DNA from: Rhizophagus clarus
Taxonomy: Eukaryota; Glomeromycota; Glomeromycetes; Glomerales; Glomeraceae
Assembly: GCA_015698045.1 (NCBI GenBank)
Contig: BLAL01000030.1
Span: 310,001 to 374,000 of the forward strand
Length of the DNA: 64,000 nt
Direction: 5' to 3'
Part shown: piece by piece, positions 22,200 to 34,900 of the stretch
Layout: each line of letters opens with the position of its first letter
Numbering within the stretch: position 1 is the stretch's first letter
The notes under the pieces: model-generated
Database searches by the model: none
What the model saw: only the letters and a program-made list of their open reading frames with translations
Told to the model about the DNA's origin: nothing
Translations under genes and position numbers: made by a program

Positions 22200-23760
22200 A
22201 TGTCTATTCAATTTTTCTCAAAATTAAGTCAAAATTTTATCGAATTATTGGAAGATGATGAATATTATGATGTTACGATTGAAGTCGGTGAAGACCCTAA
22301 CGTAAAAATATTTCGTGCACATATAGGAATTTTATGTTACCGTTCTCAATATTTAAGGAGACATTTAACTTCAAATAAAAAGAATAATGATAATGCCTTG
22401 GCTCATATCAAGTTGTCAAATATCTTACCAGACACATTTCAAATAATTTTAAAGTAAGTAGTACACTTATATGCAAGTTATATATGTAATACTGTATACT
22501 AAAATTCTAATATATCAAATACCAATATACTACAATCTTATTTTAATTTTCATTTTGTAACAGATACATTTATGGTGGCATTTTTTCTTTGGATGGGAAT
22601 GATACTTTGGATATTTTTAAAGTTTTGATTGCTGCAGATATGCTTCTTCTTAATGAACTAGTTGATTATTTACAAAAATATTTAATTGAAAATAAAATTG
22701 AGTGGATGGAACAAAATTTTGAACTTACTCATCGATTAAGTTTTCAAACTAATAATTTGTCAGAAATTCAACAATTTTGTATAAATTTTATGGCTAAATC
22801 TCCGAGAAAATATTTAAATCACTTGATTTTACTTCGTTACCTGAAAAATCTTTGATTTCACTTATTAAAAGGGATGATTTACAGATGAAAGAAATTGAAG
22901 TATGGGAATGTGTATTAAAATGGGGTCTTGCACAAAATCAAACTCTCATTCCAGATCCTGATACTTGGACAGTTGATGATTTCAAAATGATGGAAAATAC
23001 TCTAAGAAATTGTTTACCTTTAATCAGATTTTTTAGTTTATCATCTAAAGAATTTTTACATAAAGTGAGTCCATATAAAAAACTCTTAAGCCATCAAATC
23101 TATAAAGATTTATTGAATTCTTATATGGATCCTGATAGTGAACTAAATAACAATAACATTCCGCTTCCTAGAAATTTAAAATTTGATGGAATTATTGATT
23201 CAAAGATTGTTAATTTAAATATTGCTTCAATAGTTTCAAGGTGGATTGATAAAGTGGATGTTAATAATAAATTTACATACTTAAGAACATTGTACTTTCC
23301 ATACAAATTTAAATTGTTGTTAAGGGGAAGTCAACATGGATTTTCTCCTAAAAAATTTCATGAATTATGTGATAATATACCTAATACTGTCACTTTTATT
23401 AAAGTAAAAGGAACAGAAGAAATTTTAGGTGGATATAATCCTTCAATATGGAAATCTTCTGATTGTTATAGCCAATCTTGTAGTTTTATATTCTCATTTA
23501 AGAATAAGGATAAATTGGACAATTCAATTTTAAGTCATGTGAACAATATGGATAATGCATTATATTACTCTGAATGGCGTGGACCCTCATTTGGTGCTTC
23601 AGATCTCAATTTAATGATGAATTTTGGAAGCAAAGCGAATCAATATGATTATAATAAGTGTAAACAAACTAATTATGAGAAAAAGATAAGAGATACTGAA
23701 GGTAACTTTGAAATAGAAGATTATGAAGTATTTCAAATCATAAAAAATAAATTAAAATAA
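22200..23760 (+). pseudogene. BTB-BACK-TLDc protein with one-base frameshift
   Basis: Exon 1 is 22200-22453 and exon 2 is 22564-23760 (110-bp intron, phase 2, at the family-wide site inside the BTB domain before YIYGG). BTB, BACK and TLDc domains are all present and close to the intact copies at 28.5 and 54.8 kb. At about 22803 the segment reading AAATCTCC-GAGAAA lacks one T compared with AAATCACCTGAAAAA in the paralogue, so the frame ends at 22855 and resumes one frame over. Everything after this is open to the normal C-terminus (EDYEVFQIIK). Either a recent pseudogene or a sequence error; coding quality after the break argues the event is recent. Confidence 0.85.
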
Positions 23761-24399
23761 AATTATGGTTAATTAATTATATTATGAATAGTGAGCCTCA
23801 ATATTAGTTGATATTTTATTTTTATATGAAAATTTTCCTATTCTTTTCATTTGTTTATTTAAACGAAAGAGTAGACGTTAAAATCAAGCAATGTATTATT
23901 AAATATTATCAATATAATTGAGTAGTAGTTTATTTTTTCGTGGAGAGCTGGAGAGCTTGATTTTATTAAATAAATATTTTTAAAAATAGTTATAATTATA
24001 AATTAATTAAATTAATTTACCATGTAAATTAATATTTTTTTTCTTTTGAATCAAAAAAGTCAAAAATTTTTATAATGCATCTTAAACACAAGTAAATGGT
24101 ACTAAATTAATAACGAAACTATAATTTAAATATTACTTTTAGACAAAATATACAGTATAAGGTTAAATATCAAAGAACAAATAAAATTTTGAATGATTTT
24201 TATTCACATAAATAAAAATAATTTCACTTGATATCAATTTTGAAATAATAAAAATATTTGAAATAACAAGAATTCATGTTTAGAGAGGAGCTGGGAAGTA
24301 CAAATGCCAATGTACAGTATTTACTAATTATGATTCAATGTATCAATTTAACTGCTTGACAGATTAATCCAATATAATAGGATAATTGCCATAAAAACA
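23761..24399. other. A/T-rich spacer, no gene
   Basis: No recognisable gene, RNA or structured repeat between the BTB-TLDc pseudogene and the low-complexity tract. Confidence 0.45.
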
Positions 24400-25875
24400 A
24401 CATATGTTTTTTATTAAAATGTATTTAAAAAACTTAAATAAGCATTTTTTTTTTATCAAAATGTTTATAGATGATTCCACTTTAATCTCCGACATCACAA
24501 CTTAAAAAATAACATTTTTAATGGTTTTTTTATTAAACTGCATTAAAAAATGCCAGATAACACTTTTAACTTTTTTTATTAATATTTATCTAATAAAATG
24601 CATTAAAAAACATTAAAGAAACTTTTAACATTTTTATTAAACTGAATAAAAAAATATTGAGTAACCATTTTTTTATTAAAATAAATTAAAAAAAATATAA
24701 CTAAACAAACTTTTTTTTATCAAATTGAATTTAAAAAATATTAATTTTAATGCTTACTCTTTAATCCAGATAATTTACTGGTTGGTTTATTGATTTGTTT
24801 TTTTTTTAATAAAAAAAAATTCGGATTTCAAAAAAAAAAATTAGATTCCTAAATTTTTTGTCTCTAAAATTCAAGCTGGCTCAGGCTTTATCATCAAGAA
24901 AAACGTTTCGCAACATTTTTCATTAAACTATGAAAAAAACTGTTGATCGTTAAAAATGGTAAAAACATTAAAAAAATGTTGTGAAACGTTTTTTCAATTA
25001 TCAAAATACTGATACGGCATTCTTTTTTGACTAAAGTATTTAAAAAAATGAGTTTTCAATTAAATCGTAAAAAAATCATTTTTTTTAAATTAAAACAATT
25101 AAAGAATTTGTAAATAAAAATGTTGCGATTAATAAAAAAAAAAATGATTAGAAAAAATCTTTTTTTTTTTAATTAAAACGATTAAAAAATCGCATTTTTT
25201 TTTTAAAAAAAACAAAAAATGTTTTTTTTTAATTAACGATAAAAAAACATTTTTATCATTTTTTTTGATTAACCGATAAAAACAATCATTTTATCATTTT
25301 TTTTAATTAACTGATAAAAACAATTGTTTTTTTCATTTTTTTTTAATTAAACAAGTAAAAAAAAAATTTCAACATTTTATTAAAAACGATTAATAGAAAA
25401 TATTGAAACCATTTTTTGTTTAAAAACAATTAATAAATAACATTAACATCATTTTTTATTAAAATGATTAATAAAAAATGTTTAATAAAATATCGTTAAA
25501 ATTATTTATTTATTAAAAATGATTAATAAATCACCATTAAAGCCATTTTTTATTTAACAAAAATACTGTTAAATCGTTTTTTTATTTAAAAATGGTTAAT
25601 AAAAAAAAATATTAAATCGTTTTTATTAAAATAATTAATAAAATAAATACCGTCAAATTTACTTTTTATTTAATGATTAATAAAAATACCATTAAAATCG
25701 TTTTTTATTTAATGGCTAATAAAAATACTGTTAAAATCGTTTTTATTTAAAGATGATTAATAAAAAAAAAAATATTAAATCGTTTTTATTAAAAATAATT
25801 AATAAAATAAATACTATCAAAATCATTTTTTTATTAAAAATGATTAATAAAAATAGCGTTTTTTTTATTAAACTA
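24400..25875. repeat. low-complexity AAAACGATTAATAAAAA-type repeats
   Basis: Long alternation of A and T runs with recurring TTTTTTATTAAAATGATTAA and its complement at roughly 25-35 bp spacing, together with AACGTTTTTT-like blocks. A degenerate satellite; no coding potential. Confidence 0.8.
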
Positions 25876-26349
25876 TTGATGATAAATTACAATATGCACT
25901 TCATTACATTTACTTTAATTTAATATTACCAGTAACTTTAATTAAAAATATTAATGGAAGTACTATTAGTCACATATATACTGTATCTAATATTCTGTTT
26001 TTTAAAAAGTGCTTTTTTTTATGTTATAAAATTAAGGAAAGAATTTTTTATGTTGAATTAAATAAAGAAAAATATTTATTTATCAGTTATGTTAGCTATC
26101 TTTTTTTTTTACATTGTTAAAAAAAATTTTAATTTTTTGTAATTTCAACTAGAGTAATTTGGGTACAAATTAGTGAGCTTCAATACCGATCGGTTTCAGT
26201 ATCGAAACGGTTTCAGTTTACGATCGAACTGAAACATTCATCACTGCGGTTTTTATGTCGATTTTACGATTTTCTGAACTGACTTTACCGAATAAATTTA
26301 TGATAATAAAAAAATGAGAAACCCGTTTTCTTTGTCATTTAAAAAATTT
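25876..26349. other. spacer with a short GTTTCAGTT hairpin
   Basis: A/T-rich spacer. A GTTTCAGTT/AACTGAAAC inverted pair (26210-26218 and 26227-26235) sits in a locally repeated GGTTTCAGT context. No gene. Confidence 0.35.
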
Positions 26350-27511
26350 AGAGCTCTGAACGGGTCAGTTCTGTTTGGGTAACCTACTCTGACCCAACCC
26401 GACCTGACCCATTGACCCGAAAGTATTTGGGTTACTTCGAATGATTAATAAAAAAAATATTGTACAAACGTTTTGCGACACTTTTTAATAAATTATCGCA
26501 AAAAAACGTTGCGAAACGTTTTTTTTAAATTAAAGTATGCATTAAAAAACGTTTTTGCAACGTTTTTTATCGAGTTGTTAAACAAAGTTACGAAACATTT
26601 TTTTAATTAAATTATGTATTATTCGCAACGTCATTTATCAAATTTTAAAAAAAAACGTTGCGAAACTTTTTTTTTTAATTAAATACTGTATATATCAAAA
26701 AACATTTTTGCAACGTTTATCAGTAAAATATCAAAAAAAAAACCGTTGCAAAATGTAGAGTTCTGAACGGGCGGATGGGGTGGGTAATTGACTTAACCTG
26801 GCTCGTGATATTTAATCAAAAAAAATTATTAAGTTGCGACAATTTTATATATGAAAAAATTTTAATAATAAAAAAAACGATTTTCTTAATCATTTTTAAT
26901 AACAAAAAAAAAACGATTTATTAATCGTTTTTAAATAATAACGAAAAAAAAATGATTCATTAATCGTTTTTAAAAACAAAAAAAACATTTATTAATCGTT
27001 TTTAAATCGTTTTTAATAACAAAAAAAAATAAACGATTTATTAATCGTTTTTAAATAATAACAAAAAAAAAACGATTTATTAATCGTTTTTAAATAATAA
27101 CAAAAAAAAACGATTTATTAATCATTTTTAAATAATAACAAAAAAAACGATTTATTAATCATTTTTAAATAATAAAAGAAAAAAACGATTTATTAACCGT
27201 TTTTAATAACAAAAGAAAAAAACGATTTATTAACCATTTTTAATAACAAAAGAAACCGATTTAATTGTTTTTAAATAATAACAAAAAAAAACAATTTATT
27301 AATCGTTTTTTAATAATCGGATTTAATAATAAAAAAATGATTAACCAAACTTTAAATATAAAAATGCCGGAACTAATAGTTTCGGCATTTTTTTTCAGCA
27401 TTTTTTATTTGACCTAAATATATCGGGTCAACGGGTCAGATCAGGTACCTGACTAACACTGACCTGACCCAAAAATTTTGGGTCAACCCGTCGGGTCAGA
27501 TTCAGAGCTCT
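26350..27511. mobile_element. TIR element with TA flanks and low-complexity interior
   Basis: AGAGCTCTGAA at 26350-26360 is perfectly inverted as TTCAGAGCTCT at 27501-27511. Read as GAGCTCTGAA, each end is flanked by TA, as in Tc1/mariner-type insertions. Both ends continue into GGGTCA/TGACCC-rich subterminal repeats (26361-26430 and 27420-27500). A further end-like copy (AGAGTTCTGAACGGGC) lies at 26757. The interior consists of AACGTTTTTT and AACGATTTATTAATCG repeats, with no transposase. A non-autonomous element or a nested pair. Confidence 0.55.
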
Positions 27512-27574
27512 AGTGAAACGTCTTTTTGAAATTAAATTATATATAACTGATATCAAAAACGCGCATTGTTTATT

Positions 27575-28155
27575 TTAATATCAATTCCGGACATGAAAAA
27601 TTCCAGATAAATTCTGGACAAATAAACCAAACAAATTCCGGACATAAAATATTCCGGACATATTCTGGACAAAATAAAGCTAACAAATTCCGGACATGAA
27701 AAAATTCCAGACAAATTCTGGACAATAAACCAGGACATTTTAAATTCAGGACAAATTCAGGACAAATAAAACCAACAAATTCCGGACATAATAAAATTTC
27801 GGACAAATTCTAGACAATATTTCTAAAAATGTAAAATTTTAAATTTTAAAAAAATGCAAAAAGCACAAAACTGATATTTAAAACCACCCCCTGTCGTAAT
27901 AAGTAAAAGAGCAGCCAAAAATGCTATCTATGATGTTAAATCAAACCTTGGTTAATCGTGTAGGAAGCGGTAATCTCCTGCTGATTATCTGGGATAAAAT
28001 TGGACTGTCCAGAATTCTGGACAAATTCCGGACTAATTTGAACCCGGTCTTATTCCGAACATCTGGAAACGCGCACGTTTTGGAACATTTTCTGGATTTA
28101 CCAAACGTCCGGAAATTGTCTACTTATTTTTCCGGACAATTTCAAATGAATTCCG
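27575..28155. repeat. degenerate AATTCCGGACA repeat
   Basis: About fifteen copies of AATTCCGGACAWRAAA or TTCTGGACAAATAA between 27583 and 27830, and scattered TCCGGAC/TCTGGAC copies again at 28010-28150 inside a short plus-strand frame. The CCGG/CTGG alternation suggests C-to-T decay of one unit. The ORFs across it are by-products. Confidence 0.75.
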
Positions 28156-28463
28156 GATGCATTTTTTCGTAGGGCTGAATCAAATTAATCAAATTATAAA
28201 ATTATTAATCGTATTATACAAAAATCTGCCGATCAAATTGTTTTATGACATAATTTTGTGGCAATTTGCAAATGATTATATTTTTCATTCTCATCTTTTG
28301 TGGAAAGTTATTAAAGAGATATCATTGGTTGTAAAAGCAGCATCGAAAAACTTTCCATAAACGGACTTGAAGCTGTTTAAAATTAATGTTTTAATAAATC
28401 ATTAATATATACACATGAAGAGGACGATCGTGACTAATGTGGCATGATCATAGTCGATTATGT

Positions 28464-28486
28464 AACGTTGAACAAAATTTTTAGCC
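28464..28486 (+). promoter_or_regulatory. conserved 5' motif shared by BTB-TLDc copies
   Basis: AACGTTGAACAAAA followed by TTTTTAGCC, 46 bp before the start codon at 28532. It differs from the copy at 22151-22173 at two positions. Confidence 0.5.
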
Positions 28487-28531
28487 ATTTTAACCCTATG
28501 TTTTTTCTTTTTTTGTTTTATAATTACAAAA

Positions 28532-30083
28532 ATGTCTATTCAATTTTTTCCGAAATTAAGTCAAAATTTAACTGAATTATTGAAGGATGATAAATATCAC
28601 GATATTACAATTGAAATTGGGGTAGACCCTAACATAAAAATATTTCGTGCGCATAAAGGCATTTTATGTTATCGTTCACCGTATTTAAGAAGATATTTGG
28701 CTTCAAATAAAAATAATAATGATAATAATGACTTGACACATATTAAGCTTCCAAATATTCTACCGGATATCTTTCAAATTATTTTAGAGTAAGTATCGTA
28801 GAATATACAATAAATGTAATGTCATATTCATAATCATATTTTAATGTTTATTAATTTACAACAGATATATCTATGGCGGTATTATTTCTTTGAATGGGAA
28901 TGATACATCGGATATTCTTAAAGTTTTAGTTGCCGCAGATGTATTTAATCTCAATGAGGTGGTTGATTATTTACAAAAATATTTAATTCAGAACAAAACT
29001 CAATGGATGGAACAACATTTTGAACTTACTTATCGAACTAGCTTTCAATCTAATAATTTTTCAGAACTTCAACAACATTGCGTGGATTTTATGGCTAAAT
29101 CACCTGAAAAAGTATTTAAGTCGCTCGATTTTACTTCATTAACCGAAAGATCATTGATTTCACTTATTGAAAGAGATGATTTACAAATGAAAGAAATTGA
29201 TGTATGGGAATATGTAACAAAATGGGGGCTCGCACAAAATCAAACTCTCACACCAGATCCTGATACTTGGACGGATGATGATTTCAAAATGATGGAAAAT
29301 ACTTTACAAAATTGTTTACCATTAATAAGATTTTTTAGTTTATCATCTAAAGAATTTTTACATGAAGTTCGTCCTTATAAAAAACTTTTTAAACCACAAT
29401 TTTATGAAAAAATATTAAACTCTTATATGGATCCAGATAGTAAACCAAGTGCTAGCGATAACGTTTTACTCCCTAGAAGTTTAAAAATCAATGGAATTAT
29501 TGATACAGAGATTGTAAATCTAAATATTATTTCAATTGTTTCAAGATGGATTGATAAAGTGGATATTAATAGTAAATTTGCACATCTTAGAGAATTATAT
29601 TTGCCGTACAAATTTGATTTATTGTTAAGAGGGAGTTATAATACGAATGGATTTTCTCCTAAAAGATTTCATGAATTATGTGATGGAAAACCTAATACCG
29701 TTACTTTTATTAAAGTTAAAGGAACTGAAGAAATTTTAGGTGGATATAATCCTTCAATATGGAAGTCTTCTGGTGAATGGAATCAATCTTGTAGTTTTAT
29801 ATTCTCCTTTAAGAATAAAAATAAATTGGACGAAGTAATTTTAAGCCGTGTAAGAAATATGGATAAAGCATTATATTACTCTGATGTGCACGGACCTTCA
29901 TTTGGTAGTGATCTTCGTATATCAATTTATTCTCGGCCAAACAGATCATATGTCTTTAATTATAATTCATGTAAACATATTAATTATGAGAAAAAGATAA
30001 GAGATACCGAAGATTTTTTTTCTATAGAAGAGTATGAAGTATTTCAAATCAAAAGAAGTTATAATGAAATCGAAGAAGATTGA
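28532..30083 (+). CDS. BTB-BACK-TLDc domain protein (intact)
   Basis: Exon 1 is 28532-28788 and exon 2 is 28865-30083 over a 76-bp intron in phase 2; 491 residues. BTB domain at about residues 15-120 (YHDITIEIGVDPNIKIFRAH, then ILE-YIYGGI across the intron), BACK region at about 130-245 (LISLIERDDLQMKEIDVWEY) and TLDc at about 300-485 (SRWIDKVDINSKF, GFSPKRFHELCDGKPNTVTF, ILGGYNPSIWKSS). Start chosen at the family-conserved MSIQFFPKLSQN. A member of the local tandem family, likely a Cullin-3 type adaptor with a stress-linked TLDc module (family knowledge); the substrate is unknown. No breaks. It probably arose with the 22-kb copy by duplication, since both share the upstream motif. Confidence 0.92.
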
Positions 30084-31167
30084 ATTATATTTATTGAATT
30101 TTATTTTATTTTAATATAAAATTTATTTAATTCTTATTTTCTTTTTCTTTTCATTTATTATAAATCACATACCAAATGGTGTTAAACATCGATATCGCGA
30201 TACGTAGTCATTTAAAATTTTTTTCTAGTCATGGTTAGAATTTTGAATGATTATAGTATTATCTTAATATAGAAATTTTTTCGAAATATTTTTGATAGTA
30301 ATTTGCTTTACCCTTTTCTTCTTATGAACGAATAATAAATATGAAATTCTTATATTTAAATTATTCAAGGGTTTTCATGACATGTGCGGCAATAGTATTA
30401 TGGTTCCACGCATTTGATATTGATGTCGTGATGAGAAAGAGATTTTAGTTTCGTGCATAATTGTTTTGTCACACGTCACTTTTTTAAATACTTTCATTGT
30501 AAATTGTAATAATTAATAAAGACTCTTTAAATTTAATATGAAATGAATACTTTGATGATTAAACATATACTGTATCGCTTCGGAGCACTACGTCTAGACG
30601 CAGAACTACGTACGTAGTCTTAATCCACGGTACTGCGAAGAGCTACGACCCACCGTAATTTACTATAATATACGCGTATTTCTACGCAGTTATGGAAAAA
30701 TCTGCAGCGCCTAAAAAAATTTCCTGATGAGAAGTTAATCAAACAAATCCTCAAGTGGTCAATTAGATTCATTAGTTTAAAATTTTATTAGTATGTAAAT
30801 TAGTATTTTTTCTTTAATCAGAAAATAAAATAGAAATTAAATATTACTTATTGGACACAACCATTTAAGGCTAAAATCAATGATAAAGTATTTTGTTGGT
30901 ATTGTTTTCCCGAATTTAAAACTTTTTTTGTCGCGAGCTGTCATTAATATTAAATGTGCGCATTACAGTAATAAGTCGGAATCACATGCCCAGACCATAA
31001 ATCAGTACTGTTTACTGCGCACGATTCCTTGTCTTGATTTCATGCCGGCTAATATACTTTTATTAAAAAGATTTAATACATGCAAAAATAAATACTAAGG
31101 TTGCCCTTCGATCTTACCCTTTTTAACACATTGAGTTCTGCCCATCATTTTGAGACATTTTCACATC
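30084..31167. other. intergenic, no gene; 14-bp palindrome
   Basis: A less A/T-rich patch at 30580-30720 contains the perfect palindrome ACTACGTACGTAGT (30605-30618) and several CTACG words nearby. A 72-codon frame at 30880-31098 has no recognisable features. Otherwise empty. Confidence 0.4.
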
Positions 31168-31641
31168 TTATATATTCTTTGAGGCCTTCGAGAGACTCAT
31201 GCTCGATATTTGCAGTCCACTTATTTGGCTTCCATTTTGGTGAATGACAACGTCAAAGTCTAAAATGTGAAGACGATTAGAAATAATATTATGAAACTTC
31301 CCGACCTTTCCCTTTATTTTATACTTACAATCTGTGGACTTGTTATTGAATAATGCCTGCAATGAGGCAAGTTGTTCCCTTAATCCAATACTTTTCTTGA
31401 AGTGGTGGTGAACTCTGGAGAAGAGACTATGACATGTATATGTTCCTCCTGGAAAATATTTCGAAGATCTTTTTGAGAGATTACTTAAGAGATCGTCCTG
31501 ATCGTCGTGAACTTCTTCAAAGCCATTGCTCATCATGGTCTTGGGGAATTCACCAAGCGCCTTCCGAATATTTTTGAGCAAGTAAAGAATGAACAATTTG
31601 ATATATTTTCTGAATTTACCGAATTTATTCTGATAGAACAC
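31168..31641 (-). CDS. uncharacterised protein fragment
   Basis: A 157-codon frame with more G+C than its surroundings and balanced composition (for example SKRSSKYFPGGTYTCHSLFS and HHFKKSIGLREQLASLQALF), ending in a Ser/Lys-rich tail. I do not recognise the family. No signal peptide or membrane segment. The N-terminal part overlaps a competing plus-strand frame (31507-31692) whose composition is also plausible, so strand assignment is not certain. It may be one exon of a larger minus-strand gene or a transposon relic. Confidence 0.35.
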   Translation of the reverse strand: MFYQNKFGKFRKYIKLFILYLLKNIRKALGEFPKTMMSNGFEEVHDDQDDLLSNLSKRSSKYFPGGTYTCHSLFSRVHHHFKKSIGLREQLASLQALFNNKSTDCKYKIKGKVGKFHNIISNRLHILDFDVVIHQNGSQISGLQISSMSLSKASKNI

Positions 31642-31699
31642 AATTTGCTTTTGGAAACACTGGTCGATCCCAGGGATCTTAATGTGTATTAAGTGGATT

Positions 31700-32088
31700 A
31701 ATCCACATAAGAAAGCGTCTCAAAGCTCCAATGACATGATAATTTTATACAAGAGGAGAATTATTCAATATTTTCAAGAAAAAAGAATATTTTTTCAGGA
31801 GGATAGTCTTCATTTTTTCCTTGACTTTATTATATAAAACATTTTATTAAAATAGTTAGATTATCTTTCAAAGTACCATAGGTATAAGAAAGCTTCAATG
31901 CATGCGAAAAATAAATAAAAATGTTTGGACTTTTGCAAATAGTAAGCGATTACCGTGATAATTTAAAGTTTTATTTATTATTCGTTGCATACAGACATAC
32001 ACCAAGTAAAAACTTTTTCAAGATAATATGATGCAGTAAAATTACATATTAATATATAATATTTTGTAAAATTAAACATAAATAAACA
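31700..32088. other. A/T-rich spacer, no gene
   Basis: Nothing recognised. Confidence 0.4.
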
Positions 32089-33150
32089 TTAAAAAATATT
32101 AAAAACAATAAGTGCATAAAAGCTAATAAAATTAATTAAGTCGTTTCCAGCTACAACAGCACAATCCTTCAGAATCTTTGATCTGTCTTCCATTTTGAAG
32201 GTTTTTGGTGAGATGAGTATAAATCGTTCACACCCAGTATCTCTAGCTTTTTTTTCCTCTTTTATGAGGATATCAATATCAATCTCTCCTGTTGAATTTG
32301 TATAAACTTGTTGTCTAGATACTAATGGCAAACTAAATTTATATTGTTCATCACCATGTGGCGTTAATGCATCTGCAGATTCGGTTCTTCTGGCATCAAG
32401 ATAAGATATTCACCTGATGCAACTCAATGTGCTTGTATCCTTTATCGTTAGAGCAAATCACCAGAAAATGTTTTTGATTTTTTAATCCGAGACTAATGAA
32501 GTCATCATATTGGCCTTCTTTCTTAGGTATTAAACTTGAATGATCATAGTACTCAACTTGTTGAACTTTAATATCATGCATTCGGAAATGTTTCAAGTAA
32601 AAACCATACCCATCATAGATTTCTGTAAAAGTGATAAGAGGGATACCAAGAAGAAATGCTAGGAGAATAAATTGGAATCTTCTCTTCAGTCAATAAGTTA
32701 AATGAGCTTAAGTGTAATAACAAAAATACTACTAAAGACAAATAATCAACCAATACAGAAATGGGAATTAATAAAACCTTTGGACAAGTCATTGCCATCA
32801 CACTGTTCAATAATTAAATCAAATAATTAAAATTATTTATTAATATTAAGAATATGAATTTAATAAGCCCAATCGGAATTTCTAATTAAGAAAACACTAT
32901 AAAAGATTATACCTTCTTGTCGAATTCCGTGGCCAAGATATATGAGACCACTTGCTTCAAAATCTTCACCAAGTTGAGGAATTTTTTTGCTTAGTAAGGA
33001 CTGACTGAGTATGAATAAAATACAATAGCCTAAACTTTCCAACCAATTTTGTTTGGAATATTTGTTATTCACAGACAAACGCAGGGATTCCCAGAATTTG
33101 CTTGCTATATCGTAACTTTCATATAGGTTTGATTTTTGGTTTATTATTTA
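32089..33150 (-). pseudogene. uncharacterised broken gene
   Basis: Three coding-like segments run right to left. 33150-32860 includes YDIASKFWESLRLSVNNKYS and a hydrophobic CILFILSQSLL. 32680-32396 begins with a hydrophobic FILLAFLLGIPLITF stretch and continues with FRMHDIKVQQVEYYDHSSL. The last, 32400-32089, has GEIDIDILIKEEKKARDTG then ERFILISPKTF. The second and third overlap in different frames near 32400, so a frameshift separates them. I do not recognise the family. A faint resemblance of the first segment to the neighbouring Crinkler protein (ASKFW against ASRFW) may be chance. Confidence 0.3.
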
Positions 33151-33819
33151 TTACTTTAACTGTAAACTCAATAATGACAGAAATTCCTCTTATAGCATTC
33201 ACAATACTATCATAAATGTTATTTTTAAACACGAAAAGATTTGTTGGCTGCTGATCGTATTAAAATAGAAGAAATGCATTATATAATCTGTAAATCAATA
33301 CCAAAGATGGGGATCAATGGAAGTAACAAACGATAACGTGATGCGCCACACACAATTATATGCTTTTATTGAATATGTTCTTTTGCTAAAAATTGTGGGA
33401 TAAAAATTTTGGCAAATCATGTGTTAAAAATGATCAATATCGTTCATCAGAAACAATTAAGCTAAAAATGATCAACAATATTATCGAGTAATAAACCATT
33501 TGACTTTAATTAATTTCAAAATAGAAAAAAAAAAAATATTCTTTAAATAACAATACAATAATAATAAACTAAATAAATAAATGAATAGATGTAAATATAT
33601 ATATATTTTTTTGTTATTGTCATATTCTATAACATATGAAAAAAAAATTTTTCGAAATACATTTAGCCAAAAATAATCAACAAATCTGATTTCATATGAC
33701 ACAATATCGGATTGTAGTTACTGATCCGATTGACCCATTCTTAAATTAAAAAACGTTTCAATATTTTTTTTTTTGCAAAATTTATATGGAAAATGACAGA
33801 ATTTTTTTATGAACGTATC
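33151..33819. other. A/T-rich spacer, no gene
   Basis: No coding character; several A and T homopolymers. Confidence 0.4.
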
Positions 33820-34155
33820 AGACATATGTGACCCAGATGACCTCAAATGACTTATCACGTATCATTTTGGTCATTTCAATGTTAAATGACAAATGATCTC
33901 GTCATTTAAAAATTACGTCATAATTCTGACCATACAATTTCGATATTTTATGGATAAAAATTTTCATGTGATATTATAAATTCATAACTCTAGCCGGAAT
34001 CATAAACCTGGCTTAAATTATAAAGCATTAATCTTAAATGACTCAAATAGTGACAAATGACCCAAATGGCTAGGTCATTCGAAGGTCATTCAGGGGTCAT
34101 CTCAAGGATAAATGATCTGGTCATTTGCAATCACTGCCTTTGAATGACCAAGATC
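33820..34155. repeat. CAAATGACC/GGTCATTTG-rich repeat
   Basis: The words AAATGACC, GGTCATTT and CAAATGAC recur more than a dozen times in both orientations, densest at 33825-33905 and 34040-34155. The mirrored arrangement suggests a degraded element with inverted ends, but I cannot fix exact termini. Confidence 0.5.
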
Positions 34156-34289
34156 TTCATGAAATGCTCTAGCTTTTCGCATCAAATAATAATTTAAGTT
34201 TTACTGTATTTATTGAGACTTTCACAAAGCTTTTTTTGGAGCCTTGGTGGTGAAACAGAAGAACCAATAATGTCGGTGCTTGCAATTTT

Positions 34290-34900
34290 TTTCGTGTGGT
34301 AATATTAGGCCATCACAGGAATCGTTTGAAAATATAAGTGCTGAAGTCTATACACGTCTGGAACAAACAATTTTAAAGGAAAGTTTGAGATCTGCTCTCA
34401 AAAAATATTTCTAGTCCGAATGGACACGACGCAATTGGCTTGCGTCGAACAACAAAGTGGCTTGCGTCGAACAACAAAGACAGCTTTAGTTACAGAGGAT
34501 AATATAGATGATTTTGTAAAAGGCTTTGCACAATACGCAATCCAGCTCGAATCATCCATGTCAAATCGTAAGCACAATGTCAATGAAGTGGAAGAGTAGT
34601 GGAAGAGGATCAGATGCTTGGGTAAGTTTTGGAATTGTCAATAATGTTGAAAAATTCCATTTTATGAATGCTCATTAGATGATTAAGATAGGCCAAGCTT
34701 CATATTATCAGAGCCATCGGTCGTTATATATAACGATGAAATATGGAAATTATGGTTAGAAATGTTCTCAGTCGCATTGTTTGATTATTGGAAGATGCAC
34801 AGAAGTCGGAGGATGATTCACAAAGTAGTGAAAAATCAAGGAAAATAAAAAATAAGGTGTAAAGCCATTGAGCAAAATTGCGGAAAAGTAAATAGATCTT
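34290..34900 (+). pseudogene. uncharacterised broken gene with 22-bp duplication
   Basis: A coding-like series reads AEVYTRLEQTILKESLRSAL, then after a one-base shift ISSPNGHDAIGLRRTT, then TKTALVTEDNIDDFVKGFAQ onwards. A perfect 22-bp tandem duplication (34436-34479) sits in the middle; with a single copy the second and third parts share one frame. Further right, at about 34755-34860, an acidic segment with EDAQKSEDDSQSSEKS follows. Family not recognised. Confidence 0.35.

Noticed and set aside
27553..27806. Minus-strand ORFs with repeated CPEFV and LSRI units
   Set aside because: Produced by the AATTCCGGACA repeat.
31507..31692. Plus-strand 61-codon ORF with plausible composition
   Set aside because: It overlaps a longer minus-strand frame and begins right after a stop without start or splice context. 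Kept only as doubt about strand.
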